A stretch of 64,000 nt of DNA from Solimonas variicoloris DSM 15731 (GCF_000382285.1 NZ_KB907936.1:39266-103265); one strand, 5' to 3'. Shown: positions 26,319-35,005, counted from the first letter of the stretch. The notes: a model not told the origin generated them from the letters alone. Translations and numbers: made by a program.

Positions 26319-26498
26319 CTATTTATTGAGGATCAGGCGGTCATTGCGCGTGCGCAGCAGCCGGTACTCCTGGCCGCGATGCTCGATGACCAGCTCGCGC
26401 GAGCCGCGCAGCAGTTCGTCGCTGCGCACGCGCGGCGCGAGGCCGTCGCGGCTCGGGATGATCGGGGTGCTCGGCGGGGTGGCGCGGAAGTCGTCCAT
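26319..26498 (-). CDS. hemP: Hemin uptake protein HemP
   Basis: A 59-residue frame reads MDDFRATPPSTPIIPSRDG and ends EYRLLRTRNDRLILNK, the conserved HemP/HmuP pattern with the S.ELL.G...L.I.H.G..Y.LR.TR..KLILNK core. HemP proteins are small factors near haem uptake genes and in some bacteria activate the haem receptor gene. It starts 23 bp downstream of a perfect Fur palindrome and leads the hemP-hmuU-hmuV set; the gap to hmuU is only 25 bp. Confidence 0.92.
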   Translation of the reverse strand: MDDFRATPPSTPIIPSRDGLAPRVRSDELLRGSRELVIEHRGQEYRLLRTRNDRLILNK

Positions 26499-26520
26499 GG
26501 CGTCTCTCCTGGGATGAGTC

Positions 26521-26545
26521 TCAAATGATAATCATTATCATTTGA
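26521..26545. promoter_or_regulatory. Fur box upstream of hemP
   Basis: A 25-bp palindrome, perfect around a single central base (half-site TCAAATGATAAT), matches the classical Fur consensus GATAATGATAATCATTATC. It lies just before hemP and predicts iron repression of hemP-hmuU-hmuV. It stands out as an AT-rich island in very GC-rich sequence. Confidence 0.93.
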
Positions 26546-26641
26546 TAGTCAATGAGGATGATGGGCGCCGCCGCTCCCGCTTGCCGGCGGATCCTGCCCC
26601 GAGCCACCGCGGCCTGAGCCACTGATATACTCACGCGCTTC

Positions 26642-26726
26642 GCGAGAGTGGCGGAATTGGTAGACGCACTGGATTTAGGTTCCAGCGCCGCAAGGCGTGC
26701 GAGTTCGAGTCTCGCCTTTCGCACCA
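26642..26726 (+). tRNA. tRNA-Leu(TAG), with attL in its 3' end
   Basis: An 85-nt tRNA-Leu is visible: acceptor stem GCGAGAG/CTTTCGC, D-arm, anticodon stem CTGGA/TCCAG around loop TTTAGGT (anticodon TAG), long variable arm GCGCCGCAAGGCGTG, T-arm with GTTCGAGTC and encoded CCA at 26724-26726. Its last 24 bases are part of a 25-bp direct repeat that recurs at 38973-38997, so an integrated element uses this gene as attachment site and leaves it intact. Confidence 0.96.
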
Positions 26727-26727
26727 G
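26703..26727 (+). repeat. attL core (25 bp, tRNA-Leu 3' end)
   Basis: The 25-bp core starting GTTCGAGTCTCGCC and ending TTCGCACCAG is identical to 38973-38997. The flanking bases differ (gcga before here, gggc before the right copy), which fixes the limits. Confidence 0.92.
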
Positions 26728-26818
26728 TCCCGTTTTCTTCTGGATCAAGAACTTACGGTATATCAAGGGCTTGCGTGGTCCCCCTGAGTCCATACAGGTG
26801 GTCCAAACGAGCCCCAAA

Positions 26819-28417
26819 ATGCCCCGCGTCATGAGCGTCTGGAAACACCCGACCCACGGCGTTTTTTACCTCCGCGAACCGGTGCCCGAGGACGTGCGAC
26901 AGCGGGTCGGGAAGGCGACCTACAAGCGATCTCTCGGCACCAAGGACCGCGCCGAAGCTCGCCGCCGTTACCCGGACGCACTGGCCGTCTTCACCGCATG
27001 GGTCGAGGGTGTCCGGCAGGGGCCTAGAACGCTCACCAGCGCCGAAGTAGAGGGCCTGGTAGGCAAGTGGTACACCGCCTGCCTGGACGCTTTCTCACGT
27101 GATCCCCGGCCCCTCGCGGGCCTCCCCGAATTCATCCAGTGGTCCGCCGGCATCAACGCGCGCGGCCACGTGCTGGCGTCCCTCATGGTCCGCCCGACGC
27201 CCGACGATCTCCGCCGGGGCTTCATCGGCCCCGAAGTGGACGCACTGGTCGCCGCCGAGGGCTTGCTTGTGGACGAGGCGTCGCATGCGCGTCTGTGTGA
27301 GCGGCTGACCGTTCGCCTTGGCGATCTACTACGTCGGCTGAACGTCCGCATGCTCGGTGACTACAGCCCCGACCCGGTCGTGCAGCAGTTCCCCGCATGG
27401 ACCCCGGCGGTGCCCGCAGGGGCCGCGCAGCAGGACCCCGACCGCCTGACTTTCGCGGGGATGCTCTCCCGCTGGGACAAGCGCGCGCAGCGCTCCCCTA
27501 AAACGGTCCGGGAATACCGCAACGCTGTGCAGGACTTCGCCGCCTTCGTCGGTCATGACGATCCTGCGCGGGTCGAGACGCACGACGTAGAGCGGTGGCG
27601 CGACGCTTTGAAGGCTCGCGGTCTCAGGACTGCGACGGTACAGAAAAAGATGCTTGCGGCCTTGTCGGCGGTCTACGCGGCATCACAAGGGACGGGTAGG
27701 GGGAGGCTGTCCGCAAACCCGGTCGACGGGGCGTGGTATCAGGGCCGCGTGTTCTCCGACAGCACGAAGCGGCGTCCGTACACCACCGCCGAGTTGTCTG
27801 CGATCCTCAAGGCTGCGCGGCGCGAGTCTCGTCCTGAACTGCGCTGGTTCCCTTGGCTCATGGCCTACACCGGTCTGCGGCACCGTGAGGCCGCCCAGCT
27901 GGTCAAGGAAGACATCCGAACGCGCGACGGCATCCACTACGTCGACGTGAACACCGACCACGCCCACAAGCGCGTGAAGGGGAAGCCCGGCCACGAGTCG
28001 GCATCGGTGCGTGACGTGCCGCTGCATCGTGACGTGATCGCCGAGGGGTTCCTTGCGTACGTGGACTCGCTGCCTGCTGGTGCCTTGCTGTTCCCCCGCA
28101 TTGCTCCGAGGGCGGACGGCGGGGACAACCAAGGCCGCCCCGTGCAGACGATGCGCGAGTGGCTGCGCGTGGTCTCCGGCGCGAAGGGGAAAGAGCACGC
28201 ACCCGTCCACTCGTTTAGGCACAGCTTCGAAGACCTTCTCCGTGAAGCGACGCAGGACAGCGAACTGCGCTTGGACATTCAAGGCCGCGAGGATGGAAAG
28301 TCTGCGCGCGGCTACGGCGACGGCCACGCGCTGCAAAGGAAGCATGAAGCCGTCGAGCGCATCCCGTCGCTGCTGGATGTGCGTGTGGTGGCTGCACTGC
28401 TAGACCGCGGCGGTTGA
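26819..28417 (+). CDS. int: Tyrosine integrase of the element (DUF6538 N-terminus)
   Basis: The frame is open from inside the tRNA, but the first sensible start is ATG 26819, giving 532 residues. The N-terminus (VWKHPTHGVFYLREPVPEDVRQRVGK...YKRSLGT) is a DUF6538-type arm domain, then a SAM-like core-binding domain (TFAGMLSRWDKRAQRSPKTVREYRNAVQDF) and a catalytic domain with Arg in AYTGLRHREAAQL, HSFRHSFEDLL, and probably the tyrosine in RGYGDGH. It would integrate and excise the element at the tRNA-Leu site next to it. No separate excisionase is recognisable. Confidence 0.93.
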   Translation: MPRVMSVWKHPTHGVFYLREPVPEDVRQRVGKATYKRSLGTKDRAEARRRYPDALAVFTAWVEGVRQGPRTLTSAEVEGLVGKWYTACLDAFSRDPRPLAGLPEFIQWSAGINARGHVLASLMVRPTPDDLRRGFIGPEVDALVAAEGLLVDEASHARLCERLTVRLGDLLRRLNVRMLGDYSPDPVVQQFPAWTPAVPAGAAQQDPDRLTFAGMLSRWDKRAQRSPKTVREYRNAVQDFAAFVGHDDPARVETHDVERWRDALKARGLRTATVQKKMLAALSAVYAASQGTGRGRLSANPVDGAWYQGRVFSDSTKRRPYTTAELSAILKAARRESRPELRWFPWLMAYTGLRHREAAQLVKEDIRTRDGIHYVDVNTDHAHKRVKGKPGHESASVRDVPLHRDVIAEGFLAYVDSLPAGALLFPRIAPRADGGDNQGRPVQTMREWLRVVSGAKGKEHAPVHSFRHSFEDLLREATQDSELRLDIQGREDGKSARGYGDGHALQRKHEAVERIPSLLDVRVVAALLDRGG

Positions 28418-28444
28418 CGCTCCGGCGCCGCCACTGGCGTTGTG

Positions 28445-28481
28445 AAAAAATCGCCGAGCGCCCCCGAAGGAGACGCCCGGC
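28445..28481 (-). terminator. Intrinsic terminator of the leftward phage operon
   Basis: Read leftward, a 13-bp stem with two mismatches (28481-28469 with 28465-28453) around a short TTCG-type loop is followed by GA and six T residues (28450-28445). It lies 17 bp beyond the stop of the 1,173-residue gene. Confidence 0.85.
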
Positions 28482-28497
28482 AATTAGTACCGCATAC

Positions 28498-31400
28498 CTA
28501 CCGCGCCGCTACTGCATCACCGCCGGGCTGCCGGATCAATTGCAGCATCTCGTCGCGCCTGTACTGCACCCACGCCGCCCGTAGCTCCGGGAACTCTTGG
28601 AGCACCCGCGCCCGCGCCATCGAGCGCACGCCGTTGGCGACCGACCGGACGACTTCCACGCGGCCGGCATCGCTCAGGCGCTCGTAGCTTGGCAACGTCA
28701 TCGCCTGCGCCAGTCGGTCACGCATTCCTAGTTCACTGTGTAGCTCAAGGAAGCGGTCATAGGCGCTTTGCCCCTTGGCGTTCCTGTAGGACGTCCAGTC
28801 GACGCGCCCCGTTACCTTCGGGGGCCTCGTCAGCTTCTCCCCGGTCACGTTGAGTAGCCGCACAAGTTCGTCGCCGAGTCGGTCTCCTTTCTCGTGTCGG
28901 ATCGCCCACGGCAGGACCCCACCGACGTCGGACGCCTGCGTGATCTCGCCGAGGATGTTCCGCTGTGGGTCGAGCTGGTCACTGAAGCCGGGGACGCGAT
29001 TCAGCGCTGCGTCGGTCACCGAGCGCACCTCGCGCATGTACGGGTCATCCTTCAGTCCGTTGAGGTATCCCGAGAACGGCACGAAGCCCGACGCGTAACT
29101 GTTGATGACGCGCTTCCAGCGATCCGCGCCGCCCTCGCTACCGTCGAACAGCGCCCCCATTACGTCCGCGATGCTGCGGAGATAGGAGCGGTTCGAGAGG
29201 TTGCGGCTGAACGCTACCAAGGCCATCTGAGCGAGGTCGTCCGCTTCTCGTTGAGGGATCATCCGCCCGAGGTCTGCAAGGTCCGCCGCGATGCCGAAGA
29301 ACATCCCGAACGGGTCCATGCGGTTGTATGACACCCACGCGTCGCCGATCTTGATGCTGTACGGCTGATACCCGGCGTTGACCCATAGCTTCTTCGTCTC
29401 GGCGTTCTGTGGACCCATGCCGGTGACGCGTCCTTGTTCGGCGAGCAGCGCCGCGACGCTGTAGAACGCCGCGCCCGTCGTGAGACGCGCCGCCGCCATC
29501 GCCCGGCGCTGTCCGCCTGCGGCAAGGTCTCGATACAGCTCCGCGTGCAGTCCCGACCGATAGGCCCAGTCGGCGATAACGTTGGAGGGCGTCTTGACGA
29601 AGGGCAGCACAAGCCGCATCCACGGGTTCACGTTGGCGAGGGCCTGAATGCTGGCCCCTAGCTTGCCCGGCGTAAGCGGCTGCGTGAACGTCGCTTCCTG
29701 CGCATACCGCAGGGCGTCCGCGTCCAGCGGCCTGCCTAGGGCGTCGTAAGCGGACCCCGTTGCGGGGTCGACAGCTGCATTCATCTTGCGGCTTACGAAG
29801 TCTTGAAGGTCGGTGCCGGATAGCCCGGCTTCCATGCCCTCGGCCTGTGCCTTGGCCGTGACACGAGCCCGGTAGACGACTTGCTTGAAGAACTCGTCAG
29901 TCGTGCCGAGTAGGCGGGTAGGGTAGTTCAGCAGTGCGTCGCCGGCCTTGATGATCGCCGCCGCGTACTGTCCGTTTTCGATCGCCTGCGCCAGTGCTTC
30001 CGCTGACACCTGCCGGTAGCTCTGCGTGTCCCGGCTCGTGGCCTTTGCGTCGAGGATGTTGTCGCCGGTGTTCAGCGCCTTGCGCGCTAGCTGCCATGCG
30101 GCGACGGTCTGGTGTGCCATTTCCGCGAAGGTCTGGGCGGCGACCCTGCGCTGCGTCGCATTGCCCGAGTAGACGCCCGCGAGGTAGTCCTCGCCGGCCT
30201 GTACCGCACCGCGCACGAAGTTGGACGTCGCATTGACGATGTGTGTGGCCGGCCCGGACAGGATCGCATTGATCCAGTAGCGCGTGACCAGCTCCCCCGC
30301 GCGGTCGAACCGCGAGAGGCGCGAGGCCGCCAAGACTTGCTCAGGCGTACCGGAAATCACCACCTTGGCGAGCTTCTTGACCGCCGCGGCGTCCATCTGC
30401 GACACACCGGAGAAGTTCCCCGCCTCAATCGCCTTGGTCATGGCCGGGCTCAGGCGGGCACCGAGGCGCCCGGCGGACACCGCGCGGGCCGTCCCCGACT
30501 GCACAGCCTTCGTCATTGCCTGAACGTTCGCCAGGAACTCAGCGCGTCGCGCGAACTCGCCGCGCACCTCGTCCATGTTCTTGAACTCCGCGCCGTGCGT
30601 TTCGCTGTCGATCATCTGCCCGAGGCGCTTCACGGAGTCCGCGAGGGACAGCGTGAAGTTCTTGTAGGCGTACAGCCGCGCCTCGACGGCCTTCATGCTC
30701 TTGGCGTCCTGCGTGAGCATCGCGATGAACTGCCCCGGATCATTGCCGGTCATCCGTGCCATGTTGTTGGCCGCGGCCCGCACGGTCTCGAAGCTGCGCA
30801 CCTCCCCGCCGCGCGCAGCGTCGATCTGCGTGCGGTACTTCTCGCCGATATCCTCCATGATGCGGAGCGCCGTCGTGACACCGTCCCCGCCCGCCTGGAT
30901 GATCTTGTCGACGTTGAAGTCGTGCTTCGCCTTGAAGAACGCGTCGAAGGGGTCGCCGAGCTTCGGGGCCGAAGCGTCGGACGCCATCACCGTGTCCTCG
31001 ATGGTTCGCGCGAGGTCGGCGCGGCTCGCGTCGTCCAGGACAACGGCCGGGTTCTTCAGCACCGCCGGAGCCTTCGGGGCCTCCGCGGCAACCTGTGCGA
31101 CGCTGGCGCTGCGTCCCTCCGCGCCGGTCACGTCCTGGACCAACGCGTCGACGGTCGCGGAGTTCGTGACCTTCGTGCGTGACGCCTCGGCGGTGGTCGC
31201 CTTGACCGCCTCGGCCGCATCGGCGTCGGCCAGCGCGTGCAGATGGTTCTCCGCATCCAAGACGCGGCCCTGCTTGGCCGCCCGCAGCGCCTTGAGGCCG
31301 CCGAGGAGCATGTCGATCGGGACGCCCACGACGACGTCGGCCAGTGCGTTCTTCAGACGCGCCTCGCTGGCGCTGTCGTCTTCGTGCGCCGCGAAGAAAT

Positions 31401-32019
31401 CAGCGACGGGGTTCTGAAGCGACGGGAACTGCTGAACGAAGTTGGCCACGTTACCGTCGTACGGGTCGAACGCGACCGCCGACACCGTCGCGGACTTCGC
31501 CGCGGCGACGCCGATCTTCGCCGTTTTACCGGCGGCGGCCAGCCCCTCGACGGCCTTCTCGGCGCCGGCAAGCCGCGAAAGCTTTCCGAGGCCGACGAGC
31601 CCGCCGATGAACTGCACGGCCCCCTCGGTGATCCGACCGGGCAGCGTTTCGGGCGCTGCCGGCGTCACCGCATCCACCGCGGCGTCGCCGAGGTCGTTAC
31701 GTGCCGCCGCTTCCAGGTCAGCCCGCGGCGTCGCCGGAAGGCCCGCCACGGCGCGGACAGGGTCCACGAGCACGCGATTGAAGGCATCCACGGCGAACTC
31801 CGCGGACTCCTTCACGGCCTTGCCGGCGCCGCGAACGGCTGCCCGGCCGACGTCCGCCGCGTAGCCGCCGGCCCCCCGCGGGGGCTCGGGGGCGAGAACC
31901 CGCTGCGCCTGTCCGACGCCGTACTTCTCGTCGAACTTGTCGGCGAGCTGCGGGTTTGCCTTGAGGTACTGGACGGCAGCGCCGGGGATCGGCGGCGCAG
32001 CGAGTTCATTGGTTTTCAT
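28498..32019 (-). CDS. Large phage virion/DNA-ejection-like protein (1,173 aa)
   Basis: This very long Ala-rich, largely helical protein resembles the big polyvalent or internal virion proteins of podoviruses. The recognisable stretch is the C-terminal half: YWINAILSGPATHIVNATSN (the SGP.TH..N..SN motif seen in such proteins, cf. the LPD38 domain), PTRLLGTTDEFFKQVVYRARV, and VLPFVKTPSNVIADWAYRSG. Podoviral proteins of this sort sit inside the capsid and enter the cell with the DNA. The frame is fully open and is followed by an intrinsic terminator. In an element without capsid genes it is unexpected. The exact role is inferred. Confidence 0.6.
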   Translation of the reverse strand: MKTNELAAPPIPGAAVQYLKANPQLADKFDEKYGVGQAQRVLAPEPPRGAGGYAADVGRAAVRGAGKAVKESAEFAVDAFNRVLVDPVRAVAGLPATPRADLEAAARNDLGDAAVDAVTPAAPETLPGRITEGAVQFIGGLVGLGKLSRLAGAEKAVEGLAAAGKTAKIGVAAAKSATVSAVAFDPYDGNVANFVQQFPSLQNPVADFFAAHEDDSASEARLKNALADVVVGVPIDMLLGGLKALRAAKQGRVLDAENHLHALADADAAEAVKATTAEASRTKVTNSATVDALVQDVTGAEGRSASVAQVAAEAPKAPAVLKNPAVVLDDASRADLARTIEDTVMASDASAPKLGDPFDAFFKAKHDFNVDKIIQAGGDGVTTALRIMEDIGEKYRTQIDAARGGEVRSFETVRAAANNMARMTGNDPGQFIAMLTQDAKSMKAVEARLYAYKNFTLSLADSVKRLGQMIDSETHGAEFKNMDEVRGEFARRAEFLANVQAMTKAVQSGTARAVSAGRLGARLSPAMTKAIEAGNFSGVSQMDAAAVKKLAKVVISGTPEQVLAASRLSRFDRAGELVTRYWINAILSGPATHIVNATSNFVRGAVQAGEDYLAGVYSGNATQRRVAAQTFAEMAHQTVAAWQLARKALNTGDNILDAKATSRDTQSYRQVSAEALAQAIENGQYAAAIIKAGDALLNYPTRLLGTTDEFFKQVVYRARVTAKAQAEGMEAGLSGTDLQDFVSRKMNAAVDPATGSAYDALGRPLDADALRYAQEATFTQPLTPGKLGASIQALANVNPWMRLVLPFVKTPSNVIADWAYRSGLHAELYRDLAAGGQRRAMAAARLTTGAAFYSVAALLAEQGRVTGMGPQNAETKKLWVNAGYQPYSIKIGDAWVSYNRMDPFGMFFGIAADLADLGRMIPQREADDLAQMALVAFSRNLSNRSYLRSIADVMGALFDGSEGGADRWKRVINSYASGFVPFSGYLNGLKDDPYMREVRSVTDAALNRVPGFSDQLDPQRNILGEITQASDVGGVLPWAIRHEKGDRLGDELVRLLNVTGEKLTRPPKVTGRVDWTSYRNAKGQSAYDRFLELHSELGMRDRLAQAMTLPSYERLSDAGRVEVVRSVANGVRSMARARVLQEFPELRAAWVQYRRDEMLQLIRQPGGDAVAAR

Positions 32020-32034
32020 GGGGGCACTTGAGAG

Positions 32035-32070
32035 GAAAAAGAAAAAGAAAAGGCCCGCACATGGCGGGCC
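32035..32070 (-). terminator. Intrinsic terminator downstream of the 122-aa gene
   Basis: Read leftward, a perfect 7-bp stem (GGCCCGC/GCGGGCC, 32070-32064 with 32058-32052) with a 5-base loop is followed by TTTTCTTTTTCTTTTTC. It lies between the 122-aa/25-aa genes and the large virion-like gene, whose start is only 16 bp further on. Confidence 0.82.
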
Positions 32071-32123
32071 GGTGGAGGTGCTGTTTTGCGTGCGTCGCTT
32101 CCGCGTCGGTGCGCTCGCCGTAT

Positions 32124-32201
32124 CTATTCCTCGGCTTCCTCCGCACGTAGCATCCGCAGCGGAAGCCCGAGGTCGAGAAGCAGCAGGAGCCGGGCGATCA
32201 T
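32124..32201 (-). CDS. Possible 25-aa hydrophobic peptide coupled to the upstream gene
   Basis: The ATG at 32201-32199 overlaps the stop of the 122-aa gene as ATGA. The frame reads MIARLLLLLDLGLPLRMLRA and ends in EEAEE, a short hydrophobic segment with an acidic tail. The overlap is the same coupling used elsewhere in this operon. Its shortness means chance cannot be excluded. Confidence 0.35.
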   Translation of the reverse strand: MIARLLLLLDLGLPLRMLRAEEAEE

Positions 32202-32566
32202 GGCGTGTGCCCCGCGCGGGGCTGGCCTGTCGCGGTCGTCGCGATCTGGTCGTCCTTGTAAATGGCGCCGAGCTTCCCCGCTTCCATGATGAGTTCGAGC
32301 GTTCGGCGCATTTCGCCGGTGCGGTTTGTCTCGGCGTGCGTGTGGTCGTTCGTCTCAGATTCAGGGAGTGCCGGCGCGGTCTGGCTGGGGCGCGAGAGGT
32401 TCCCGAAGACGGGGCCTAAGTGGAAATAAAGTGCCCCGCTGGTCCTCCAGAAATCGAGCCGCCACGCCGCGCCGCGCTCCATCCAGAGTTCACCTGCCGG
32501 GGGAAGTTGGACGTAGACGGTGCGGCGTGACAGCTCAATGGTGATGCCGAAGGCTTTGATGCGCAT
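32198..32566 (-). CDS. Hypothetical element protein (122 aa)
   Basis: The protein has an ordered N-terminal half rich in aromatic beta-like stretches (MRIKAFGITIELSRRTVYVQ, WRLDFWRTSGALYFHLGPVFGNL) and a polar C-terminal half. The style is that of small phage structural or accessory proteins, but I do not recognise a family. It is followed by a coupled mini-gene and then a terminator. Confidence 0.6.
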   Translation of the reverse strand: MRIKAFGITIELSRRTVYVQLPPAGELWMERGAAWRLDFWRTSGALYFHLGPVFGNLSRPSQTAPALPESETNDHTHAETNRTGEMRRTLELIMEAGKLGAIYKDDQIATTATGQPRAGHTP

Positions 32567-32692
32567 GGCTGTGTCTCAGGTCGACCGACAAGGCGTCGGC
32601 GACTGCTGAGTATTCACACGCCGCTGCGGCGCGCAAAAGCGATCAGCTGCCTGATATTCGCAGGAGGGGATTGATTCCGCTCCCGGATCGAA

Positions 32693-32929
32693 TCACTCCG
32701 GCTGCGCGGCGTTGTGGAGCAGACGCAGATGGATGTGCCGCGCATCCGGGCCGTCCGCATAGACCGGCGTCGCGCCGAGCCGTACCACGGTGCCGCCGAG
32801 TGCGTTGCGAGCGATTGTGAACGCTTCGGCGGTGGTCCGCGATTCACCGTCGACGAGAACGGCGGTGCCTGCCGGAATCGTGACGACTTCGCGCAGCTGG
32901 TGGATCGGCAGAAGTTCGTTGTTCTGCAT
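32693..32929 (-). CDS. Hypothetical element protein (78 aa)
   Basis: A small protein starting MQNNELLPIHQLREVVTIPAG with no recognised family. An AGAGGAT ribosome site precedes the ATG. It lies 42 bp downstream of the 347-aa gene in the same direction and is probably cotranscribed. Confidence 0.6.
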   Translation of the reverse strand: MQNNELLPIHQLREVVTIPAGTAVLVDGESRTTAEAFTIARNALGGTVVRLGATPVYADGPDARHIHLRLLHNAAQPE

Positions 32930-32971
32930 GAAAGGAATCCTCTTTCGGATGGGTTTTTTGGGGGGTGCTTG

Positions 32972-34015
32972 CTACTTCACCGCGACGACTTCGACGAGCC
33001 CCGCGCGCACGGCGGCGGGCAATTCCATCTGTCCCACGCCCGGCACAGTGACGAGCGTTCGGCCGCCTTGGCGCTGGACCGAGATGTCATCGACGCCGGA
33101 GACTTCAGCCGGCACCGCTCCGCTGCTCACTTTGCCGAGATAGTCGAGCATCGCGGCGCGGCCCAGCTCGGCGTAACCGGCCACGCTGCCGAGCTGGACC
33201 TGATTGCGCATAGCGTCCTTCAGAGCGCCGGGTTTCTGCTCACGAGCGAATTTCCAGACCTGTTCCGCAGGCAAGCCCCAGCGCTCGGCGACCTGCGCGG
33301 CCTGCGCTTCGTACCCGGCCCGCATCGTGGCGATCTGCTCCCGGACCGCCGCCGGCTCCTTGCTGAGACGGGCCGCAAGCTGATTGACGGCCATCTCGCT
33401 CGCGTTGCCCTCGGCAATGAACTGCTGCGCGACGCGCGCAGCCTCATCGGCGGCGCCTTCATATTCGCTACGCAGCGCTTCCGTGCGCTCGTCAAGCTCA
33501 GGGAAGCTAGGGGCGTCCGCCTGTTCTGCCTTCGGTGCCTCCTGCGCGCTCTGCGGGGCCTCAACGATGCCGCCGCGCGCATCGGTGGCGCCGGTCTCGC
33601 GATAGAAGCCGCCGGCATCGCGGCTCAGGAAGCCCAGCCGCTCCGCTTCGGCGACGCGCATCTCGATGCCGCCCACGGTCACGACGTCGCCCGCCCCGAT
33701 CTCGGAGGCGGCCAGTGCTCGACCACCGTTTGCCTTGCGGGCCGACGCGAGGACCGCGCGGCCATCGCCGGGCATCGGGGCGTCGACATAGACCGCATTC
33801 GAGAAGGCGCCGCGCGTCTCAACGCTGCGCGCTTCGCTGCTCTGCTGCTGCTGCTGATCGGGGCGGACGATCGGTGCCGGGCCTTCGTGTCCGCCGCGCA
33901 CGGAGATCGCATTCGACTCTCGGCGTACGGCCGCATCAACGCCCGCCGCGCCTTCGCGCTGGCTGTTCGTCTGGTACATCTCGACGCGGTGAAAGTCGGT
34001 GAATTTATCGGTCAT
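32972..34015 (-). CDS. Hypothetical phage-type protein, scaffold-like (347 aa)
   Basis: The N-terminal 80 residues are polar and disordered (Gln-rich run QQQQQSSEARS), the middle contains a small ordered block (GDVVTVGGIEMRVAEAERLGFLSRDAGGFYRETG), and the C-terminal 180 residues are helical (RSEYEGAADEAARVAQQFIAEG, YEAQAAQVAERWGLPAEQVWKFA, AGYAELGRAAMLDYLGKV). The acidic, helical C-terminus recalls T7-like scaffold or capsid-assembly proteins, but this is a weak resemblance. It starts in an ATGA overlap with the 81-aa gene. Confidence 0.6.
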   Translation of the reverse strand: MTDKFTDFHRVEMYQTNSQREGAAGVDAAVRRESNAISVRGGHEGPAPIVRPDQQQQQSSEARSVETRGAFSNAVYVDAPMPGDGRAVLASARKANGGRALAASEIGAGDVVTVGGIEMRVAEAERLGFLSRDAGGFYRETGATDARGGIVEAPQSAQEAPKAEQADAPSFPELDERTEALRSEYEGAADEAARVAQQFIAEGNASEMAVNQLAARLSKEPAAVREQIATMRAGYEAQAAQVAERWGLPAEQVWKFAREQKPGALKDAMRNQVQLGSVAGYAELGRAAMLDYLGKVSSGAVPAEVSGVDDISVQRQGGRTLVTVPGVGQMELPAAVRAGLVEVVAVK

Positions 34016-34257
34016 GCTGGCTGCTCCGTTGAATAGATGTCGCGATTCGCTGCGACGGCCTGCCGGTGCTCCGGCGAGTCATCGCGACAGTGAGGATGCT
34101 GCGTAAAAAAGCGGTGGGCCTTGGCTGCGTTCGGTGAATACAGCCACCACCGGCGCGGGCCGTACTTCCGAATCGCGGCATCCGCCGCTTGGTTGTGCCA
34201 GGCGACGCCGAACGCTTGGTTCGGGAATCGCTTCGGACGCGAGGTGCGTAGGGTCAT
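34012..34257 (-). CDS. Hypothetical basic element protein (81 aa)
   Basis: A small Arg/His/Trp-rich protein (NQAFGVAWHNQAADAAIRKY, GPRRWWLYSPNAAKAHRFF) of unknown family, perhaps nucleic-acid binding by charge. It overlaps by ATGA with both the gene before it and the gene after it, so the three are translationally coupled. Confidence 0.62.
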   Translation of the reverse strand: MTLRTSRPKRFPNQAFGVAWHNQAADAAIRKYGPRRWWLYSPNAAKAHRFFTQHPHCRDDSPEHRQAVAANRDIYSTEQPA

Positions 34258-34994
34258 GCTGGGTTTCCTTCGGCGCCGACGAATGGCGCCTGCATGGCGT
34301 GGATGGGGACCGGCTCGCGCTCGCGATCTGCTCGCCGCACGATGGCCTCTGCGGCGGCAACGAGCAGGGGGATCAGCGTGTTGTTCACGAGGCTGCCGGC
34401 ATAAAGCCGCAGCTGCGACGAGTGGCCGATGGTCCGCGTAGCTCGCCGCCCGGCCTTGGTGTAGTAGCCGCGACGACAGGCCAGCCGCAGGATGTGGGCG
34501 CCGACCTGATAATCCGTAAAGCGTCGATCAGGTAGCCGCGTCGGCTGGTACTTCCCGAACAGATGCACGGCCAGCGCGGCACTCAGGACCTGCTGCGGCG
34601 TGACGCCTTCGCGGGCCGCGCGTCCTTTCCATGCCTGCCATCGCATCTCCATCGGGGTGCCCGAGGAGAAGGCGAGGGCGGGGGCGTTCCGGCAGGATTC
34701 CAGCTGACCTTCGATCCAGCCGAGCGCCGCCCGAACACCGACGTGCCCGGCACGGTCCTGTTCCATCACGAACGCCGCAGCACGTGCGAGAAAAGGCTTC
34801 AGCTCGACCTTGGAGATGGCCGCCGCCGTGGGGTGTCCTTGGCGTGAGCGCCGATCTTGATGCCGACGGCACCAGCTGCCGAAGCGATCCACATCGCGGC
34901 CGCAGTTCGGGACCGCGCAGCGAGTGTGGGCGCTTCGCTGCATGGCCTTGACGATTTTGTCGGGCCGGCTGCCTACGGGTTTCCTACGTGCCAA
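34254..34994 (-). CDS. Hypothetical element protein with N-terminal zinc-ribbon-like motif (246 aa)
   Basis: The start is an unusual TTG at 34994, chosen because GGAG lies 7 nt upstream and no ATG or GTG fits. Residues 25-46 hold CAVPNCGRDVDRFGSWCRRH, a Cys/His cluster of zinc-ribbon or HNH-like spacing. The rest is helical and basic (LRLACRRGYYTKAGRRATRTIGHS, LVNNTLIPLLVAAAEAIVRR). No family is recognised. A DNA-binding, replication or packaging role is possible; the gene leads a coupled three-gene set right after a hairpin and a repeat-bearing spacer. Confidence 0.6.
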   Translation of the reverse strand: MARRKPVGSRPDKIVKAMQRSAHTRCAVPNCGRDVDRFGSWCRRHQDRRSRQGHPTAAAISKVELKPFLARAAAFVMEQDRAGHVGVRAALGWIEGQLESCRNAPALAFSSGTPMEMRWQAWKGRAAREGVTPQQVLSAALAVHLFGKYQPTRLPDRRFTDYQVGAHILRLACRRGYYTKAGRRATRTIGHSSQLRLYAGSLVNNTLIPLLVAAAEAIVRRADREREPVPIHAMQAPFVGAEGNPA

Positions 34995-35005
34995 TTCAGT
35001 GCTCC

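Noticed and set aside
26648..26818. Integrase translation starting inside the tRNA
   Set aside because: The frame is open there by chance of tRNA sequence; the conserved DUF6538 start and first good ATG are at 26819.
32614..32847. 77-codon minus-strand gene overlapping the 78-aa element gene
   Set aside because: It overlaps a better supported frame with a ribosome site, and its product is low-complexity and Arg/Ser-rich.
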